A stretch of DNA of 9,416 nt. It comes from an uncultured Maribacter sp. GTDB taxonomy: Bacteria > Bacteroidota > Bacteroidia > Flavobacteriales > Flavobacteriaceae. Shown one piece after another: positions 6,021 to 9,416 of this stretch. How positions within the stretch are numbered: the stretch's first letter is position 1; each line of letters begins with the position of its first letter. Under the pieces are notes generated by a model. It had not been told where the DNA came from. It made no database searches and saw only the letters and a program-made list of their open reading frames with translations. The stretch spans positions 1 to 9,416 of the forward strand of contig CAJQMW010000015.1 of NCBI GenBank assembly GCA_905479535.1, given 5' to 3'. The position numbers and the translations under genes are program-made.

Positions 6021-6785
6021 CTAGTTTTCAAGCTCCAATAGAATAGGACAATGATCACTGTGCTTGGCTTCCGAAAGTATTACGGATCGCTTCAATTTGT
6101 CCCTAAGTGGCTCCGCTACCATTCCATAATCCAAACGCCAGCCTTTATTGTTGTTCCTGGCATTGGCCCTGTAACTCCACCATGTATAATTATCCGGTTC
6201 CTTGTTAAAATGGCGGAAACTATCAATAAAACCACTTTTTATAAAATTCCCAATCCATTCCCGCTCAACCGGTAGGAAGCCCGAAACGTTTTTTAAACCT
6301 ACGGGATTGTGTATATCTATCGCTTCATGGCAAATATTATAATCGCCCAGAACTATTAAATTGGGATGTGTTTTTCGAAGCCCATCGGTATACCTCTGAA
6401 AATCGGCCATATAGGTGAGTTTATGGTCCAGCCTTTCCATATTGGTGCCAGAAGGTAGGTACATGCTCATCACGGAGACATCTCCGTAATCCGCACGAAT
6501 ATTTCTTCCTTCAAAATCCATATAATCGATTCCCGTACCCACCTCCACATGATCAGGTTGATTTTTAGAAAGAATAGCAACCCCGCTATATCCTTTTTTC
6601 TGGGCACTGAACCAGTGGTTATGGGCGTACCCTGCCGCTTCAAAAACTGAAAGGTCCAATTGTTCTTCCATTGCCTTTATTTCCTGTAGACACACCACAT
6701 CCGGATTCACGGATTTCAACCACTCCATAAAACCTTTTCTCAACGCGGCACGAATACCGTTAACATTATAGGATACTATTTTCAT
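6021..6785 (-). CDS. xth: Exodeoxyribonuclease III (AP endonuclease)
   Basis: Mg2+-dependent exonuclease III / apurinic endonuclease of the endonuclease-exonuclease-phosphatase fold (PF03372), which cleaves at abasic sites in base excision repair. The 254-residue product, near the normal family length, starts at ATG 6785-6783 with the family N-terminus MKIVSYNVNGIRAA; an in-frame TTG six codons earlier adds only an unconserved extension. Active-site residues are in place: N7, E35 (CLQEIK), Y109 (SMYLPSG), D148 and N150 (VLGDYNICH), D219 (WRLDYG) and the terminal D244-H245 (HSDHCPILLELE). It is divergent from the outer-membrane protein gene and upstream of the reductase on the - strand. No truncation or frameshift is visible; it should be active. 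Confidence 0.96.
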   Translation of the reverse strand: MKIVSYNVNGIRAALRKGFMEWLKSVNPDVVCLQEIKAMEEQLDLSVFEAAGYAHNHWFSAQKKGYSGVAILSKNQPDHVEVGTGIDYMDFEGRNIRADYGDVSVMSMYLPSGTNMERLDHKLTYMADFQRYTDGLRKTHPNLIVLGDYNICHEAIDIHNPVGLKNVSGFLPVEREWIGNFIKSGFIDSFRHFNKEPDNYTWWSYRANARNNNKGWRLDYGMVAEPLRDKLKRSVILSEAKHSDHCPILLELEN

Positions 6786-6800
6786 AGATTGAATTTGGTT

Positions 6801-6808
6801 CAAAAATA
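6801..6808 (-). promoter_or_regulatory. Candidate -7 element for xth
   Basis: TATTTTTG on the - strand is a perfect TAnnTTTG match, 15 bases before the xth ATG, implying a very short leader of about 10 bases. No TTTG lies at the proper distance upstream; the nearest TTG is about 30 bases away. Confidence 0.42.
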
Positions 6809-6914
6809 GAAAAAGGCATCTACTCTAGCCTTCTTTGTCAATTTTTAAAATTTTAACTTCGCCGCTTTGGAACAAGATTTGTATTAAACTTTTTGTTCTT
6901 AATAATGGATTATC
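6809..6914. other. Divergent intergenic region between xth and the barrel protein gene
   Basis: About 105 bases holding the 5' signals of two divergent genes. The + strand has AT-rich stretches (ATTTTTAAAATTTTAAC, 6841-6857) and several TTTG tetramers, but no convincing paired -33/-7 boxes for the + strand gene. No Fur-like palindrome or riboswitch structure is recognised. Confidence 0.4.
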
Positions 6915-7436
6915 ATGAAAAATATAGTTCTCATCTCATCTGTCTTGCTTATTACAACTTTGGCCAATGGTCAGGCATATCCGCAGTTTGCCAATAACCA
7001 CGAGGTAAAATTTAATATCGGTCAGTTTTTGGCAACTTCAACCGTTGAAGGTTCTTACGAATATTATTTTAACGAGGACACCAGTATTGGCGGAACACTT
7101 TATTTTAATGGAGATGCTACGGATTATAACGGAAATTTTGGAATCGGCCCTAACCTGAGGGCCTATTTCGGTTACAACCCTCGGAGCGGATTTTTTGCCG
7201 AAGCTTTTGGTTTGTACTATACTGGTGAAGACGAAGTAAACACCACTGCACTAGGTAGTCGAAACAACGATTACGGCACTACAGCTTTGGGTTTAGGTCT
7301 TGGAACAAAATGGGTGACCAGAAGTGATCGCTTTACCATGGAATTCAATGGGGGTATAGGTAGGAATATTAATCCGGAAGATTTTCAAAACGCGTTCATG
7401 TTCCGTGCAGGACTTTCCATTGGGTTCCGATTTTAA
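6915..7436 (+). CDS. Small outer-membrane beta-barrel protein
   Basis: A 173-residue exported protein. The signal peptide is clear (MKN, hydrophobic core IVLISSVLLITTLA, likely cleavage after ANG, residues 17-19), leaving about 154 mature residues. These alternate between aromatic/hydrophobic and polar residues in short strands (VKFNIGQF, VEGSYEYYF, SIGGTLYF, GPNLRAYFGYN, GFFAEAFGLYYTG, TALGLGLGTKWV, FTMEFNGGIGRN, FMFRAGLSIGFRF), roughly eight, consistent with an OmpA/OmpW-sized barrel. The protein ends in phenylalanine, the usual signal for the Bam assembly machinery. No peptidoglycan-binding domain is present. The TonB-dependent receptor starts 29 bases downstream, so the two may be co-transcribed. 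The specific family and any ligand cannot be told. Confidence 0.85.
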   Translation: MKNIVLISSVLLITTLANGQAYPQFANNHEVKFNIGQFLATSTVEGSYEYYFNEDTSIGGTLYFNGDATDYNGNFGIGPNLRAYFGYNPRSGFFAEAFGLYYTGEDEVNTTALGSRNNDYGTTALGLGLGTKWVTRSDRFTMEFNGGIGRNINPEDFQNAFMFRAGLSIGFRF

Positions 7437-7448
7437 GTCCTATTTTTG
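7419..7448 (+). promoter_or_regulatory. Promoter candidate for the TonB-dependent receptor
   Basis: ATTG at 7419-7422 (three of four bases of TTTG, within the last codons of the barrel gene), an 18-base spacer, and TATTTTTG at 7441-7448, a perfect TAnnTTTG. The receptor ATG follows 17 bases after the -7 box. This would let the receptor be expressed separately from the gene before it. Confidence 0.48.
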
Positions 7449-7465
7449 ATGCTTCAAATCTTTTC

Positions 7466-9416
7466 ATGAAGCTATTCTCCATACTCTTTCTAATTCTTGG
7501 GCTTTCCTTTTGTTTAGGGCAGAATCCCCAAGTAAATGATAGTGTTACGCAATTGGATGAAGTTATTCTTTTAGATGCCCTTAAGAAAAAGAATGTAACG
7601 GGCATCGTACCCTCCGAAGTTATTTCCGCTAAAGTCTTTCAAAATTATAGTCCGGTATCAATGGTCAATGCTATGAACCAGATTCCAGGAGTTTATATTC
7701 TTTCGGGAGCCCTAAATACCAATAGGATAACCATTAGGGGCATTGGGGCTAGAACCCTCTTTGGCACGGACAAGCTAAGAATGTACTACGCCGATATCCC
7801 TGTAACGGATGGCTCCGGGTTTTCTTCTATCGAAGCCTTTGACTTGGAGAACCTCAGTCAAATAGAGGTCGTTAAAGGGCCTAAAGGAACGGCCTATGGG
7901 GCCAATTTAGGCGGAGCCATTTTATTGAATCCAAAAGAGGCTTTAGGAAGGTCAACGAACTTATCCAACAATTTTACTGTGGGTTCTTTTGGACTTTTAA
8001 AGAACAACCTTTCTTTTAATCATTTTGACGGTAAACTTAGGCTCGGGCTGCAATATGGTCATTTGGAAACCGATGGGTATCGCCAGAACAGCAATTTTGA
8101 ACGGGATGGTATCCTACTGAACACTTCCTATCAAATCGATGAAAAAAACAAAATTTCAGTGTTGGTAAACTATATCGATTTTACCGCTCAAATTCCCAGT
8201 TCCTTAGGGGCGACAGCCTTTGCCGAAAATCCGCAACAGGCTACTTTTACCTGGCGTGCATCCCAAGGTTTCGAGGCCAACGAATATACCTTGGTCGGAA
8301 TGAACCATGCTCATCAAATTACCGATAAATTGGAAAATTCCACAAGTATTTTTTATACATATCTGGATAAGGACGAAGCCCGACCTTTTGGGATATTGGG
8401 CGAAATCACCAAGGGATTCGGATTTCGAACTCGATTTTTAGGACAATTTGTTTTATTAGGCAAATCCGCCGATTATTCGTTCGGCGCAGAACTCTTTAAG
8501 GACGAGTACGACTGGGATGAATTCGAGAATCTTTGGGAAGAGAACGACGGCAATGGAAGCCTAAAGGGAGAGCAATTTGCCCGTAACAAAGAGTTTAGAA
8601 GCCAATGGAACGCTTTTGGCACCTTACTATTCCCCTTTACGGATAAGTTCTCTGCACAGCTTGGGCTCAATCTCAACAAAACACAATATGATTATCGCGA
8701 TTTGTTCAATACCGGAACAGAGAACAAAAGTGCAGAACGAAATTTCAAGGCTATTTTATTACCCAGCCTTAACCTCAATTATACCTTTTCTGAAAACCAT
8801 TCCGTTTTTGCCAATGTAAGCCGAGGCTTCTCCAATCCTACCGTGGAAGAAACCTTGACCCCGGAGGGAGTCATAAATCCGGATATCACCCAAGAGACCG
8901 GGACCAATTACGAATTGGGAACAAAGCTGTTTTTGGATGAAGGTCGCTTACAGCTCAACCTATCCATCTATCAAATGAACATCAAAAACCTACTGGTCGC
9001 GGAACGCATAACCGAAGACAGATTGGTAGGGAACAATGCCGGAAAGACCCGTCATCGTGGGCTGGAAATAGGCTTAAATTATACGTGGAGAATATCTAAG
9101 GACATACAATTGGCGCCTTTTGTAAACTTTACCTTAACAGACCAGGATTTCGTGGAATTTATAGATGATGGGGAGAATTTTTCTGGAAACCCGCTCACAG
9201 GAGTTCCCAAACAGCGTAGGACGTCCGGTATTCAATTAAGGTTTTTTGAAAACTTCTATTGGAACACCACCTGCCAATATGTAAGTGAAATTCCACTCAC
9301 CAATGCCGCTGATGTATATAGCGATCCGTTCACTGTTTTTAATACCCGAACGGGCTATCTCAAAAAATTATCGAACCATTTCACCTTGGGAATCGATTTT
9401 GGTATCAATAACCTTT
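7466..9416 (+). CDS. TonB-dependent outer-membrane receptor, 3' end outside window
   Basis: Energy-coupled outer-membrane uptake receptor, probably for a siderophore or other metal complex. The frame is open from ATG 7466 to the window end: 650 residues without a stop. The signal peptide is MKLFSILFLILGLSFCLG with cleavage before Q19. A TonB-box-like LDEVIL (30-35) is followed by a plug domain (about 45-155) with SMVNAMNQIPGVYI, ITIRGIGAR and IEVVKGPKGTAYGANLGGAI. The rest is a 22-strand-type barrel including NVSRGFSNPTVEETLTPEG, NYELGTKLF and the late-barrel motif LGIDFGINNL, where the window stops, so perhaps only a few dozen residues are missing. No carboxypeptidase-like N-terminal domain and no SusD partner is seen, which argues against a SusC-type glycan importer. 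No Fur box is evident, so iron control is unproven. Substrate unknown. Confidence 0.93.
   Translation, partial: MKLFSILFLILGLSFCLGQNPQVNDSVTQLDEVILLDALKKKNVTGIVPSEVISAKVFQNYSPVSMVNAMNQIPGVYILSGALNTNRITIRGIGARTLFGTDKLRMYYADIPVTDGSGFSSIEAFDLENLSQIEVVKGPKGTAYGANLGGAILLNPKEALGRSTNLSNNFTVGSFGLLKNNLSFNHFDGKLRLGLQYGHLETDGYRQNSNFERDGILLNTSYQIDEKNKISVLVNYIDFTAQIPSSLGATAFAENPQQATFTWRASQGFEANEYTLVGMNHAHQITDKLENSTSIFYTYLDKDEARPFGILGEITKGFGFRTRFLGQFVLLGKSADYSFGAELFKDEYDWDEFENLWEENDGNGSLKGEQFARNKEFRSQWNAFGTLLFPFTDKFSAQLGLNLNKTQYDYRDLFNTGTENKSAERNFKAILLPSLNLNYTFSENHSVFANVSRGFSNPTVEETLTPEGVINPDITQETGTNYELGTKLFLDEGRLQLNLSIYQMNIKNLLVAERITEDRLVGNNAGKTRHRGLEIGLNYTWRISKDIQLAPFVNFTLTDQDFVEFIDDGENFSGNPLTGVPKQRRTSGIQLRFFENFYWNTTCQYVSEIPLTNAADVYSDPFTVFNTRTGYLKKLSNHFTLGIDFGINNL

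Noticed and set aside
6786..6803. TTG at 6803 as the xth start
   Set aside because: The family begins MKIVSYNVNG, encoded from ATG 6785; the TTG would also overlap the -7 box.
6841..6857. AT-rich near-palindrome as an operator
   Set aside because: TTTTAAAA-type symmetry is expected by chance in such AT-rich DNA and matches no known binding site here.
7481..7522. Lipoprotein signal (Cys16) in the TonB-dependent receptor
   Set aside because: The residues before the cysteine are L-S-F, and phenylalanine at -1 does not fit a lipobox; a type I signal ending at LG before Q19 fits better.

Overview
The window looks like a chromosomal segment of a marine-type Flavobacteriaceae (Bacteroidota). The grounds are moderate-to-low G+C, no usable Shine-Dalgarno sequences, several copies of the Bacteroidota -7 promoter element TAnnTTTG, and gene products typical of that group (TonB-dependent receptor with an LDEVIL box, small barrel ending in phenylalanine, periplasmic esterase-like protein). 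The genus cannot be fixed from the sequence alone. No tRNA, rRNA, CRISPR array, insertion sequence or phage gene was seen, and there is no gene-free stretch above about 160 bases.

Left part (1-3642, all + strand): the 3' end of a multi-pass lysylphosphatidylglycerol-synthase-type flippase, a secreted esterase-fold protein whose nucleophile serine appears to be lost, a 56-residue two-helix membrane microprotein, and radA, the DNA-repair and branch-migration ATPase. From memory this is a conserved flavobacterial block that follows panC/panD, but upstream is outside the window.

Middle (3634-4752, + strand): an AT-richer two-gene cassette, a DUF433 (VapB45-like) antitoxin followed by a PIN-like (VapC45-type) toxin with an ATGA stop/start overlap. 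It has its own promoter, whose -33 box lies inside the last codons of radA, and it probably arrived by horizontal transfer.

The - strand block (4800-6785) holds, in transcription order, xth (exonuclease III), a Tas-type aldo/keto reductase and a 35-residue single-helix membrane microprotein that starts two bases after the reductase stop. It runs convergently to the toxin and divergently from the next unit.

Right part (6915-9416, + strand): a small outer-membrane beta-barrel protein, then a TonB-dependent receptor 29 bases downstream that runs off the window edge close to its C-terminus. They probably form an outer-membrane uptake unit, though the receptor also has a good promoter of its own.

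The most notable points are the VapBC45-like cassette with its nearly leaderless TTG-started antitoxin, the nucleophile-less esterase, and the two membrane microproteins. Nothing here amounts to a clearly new multi-gene system.
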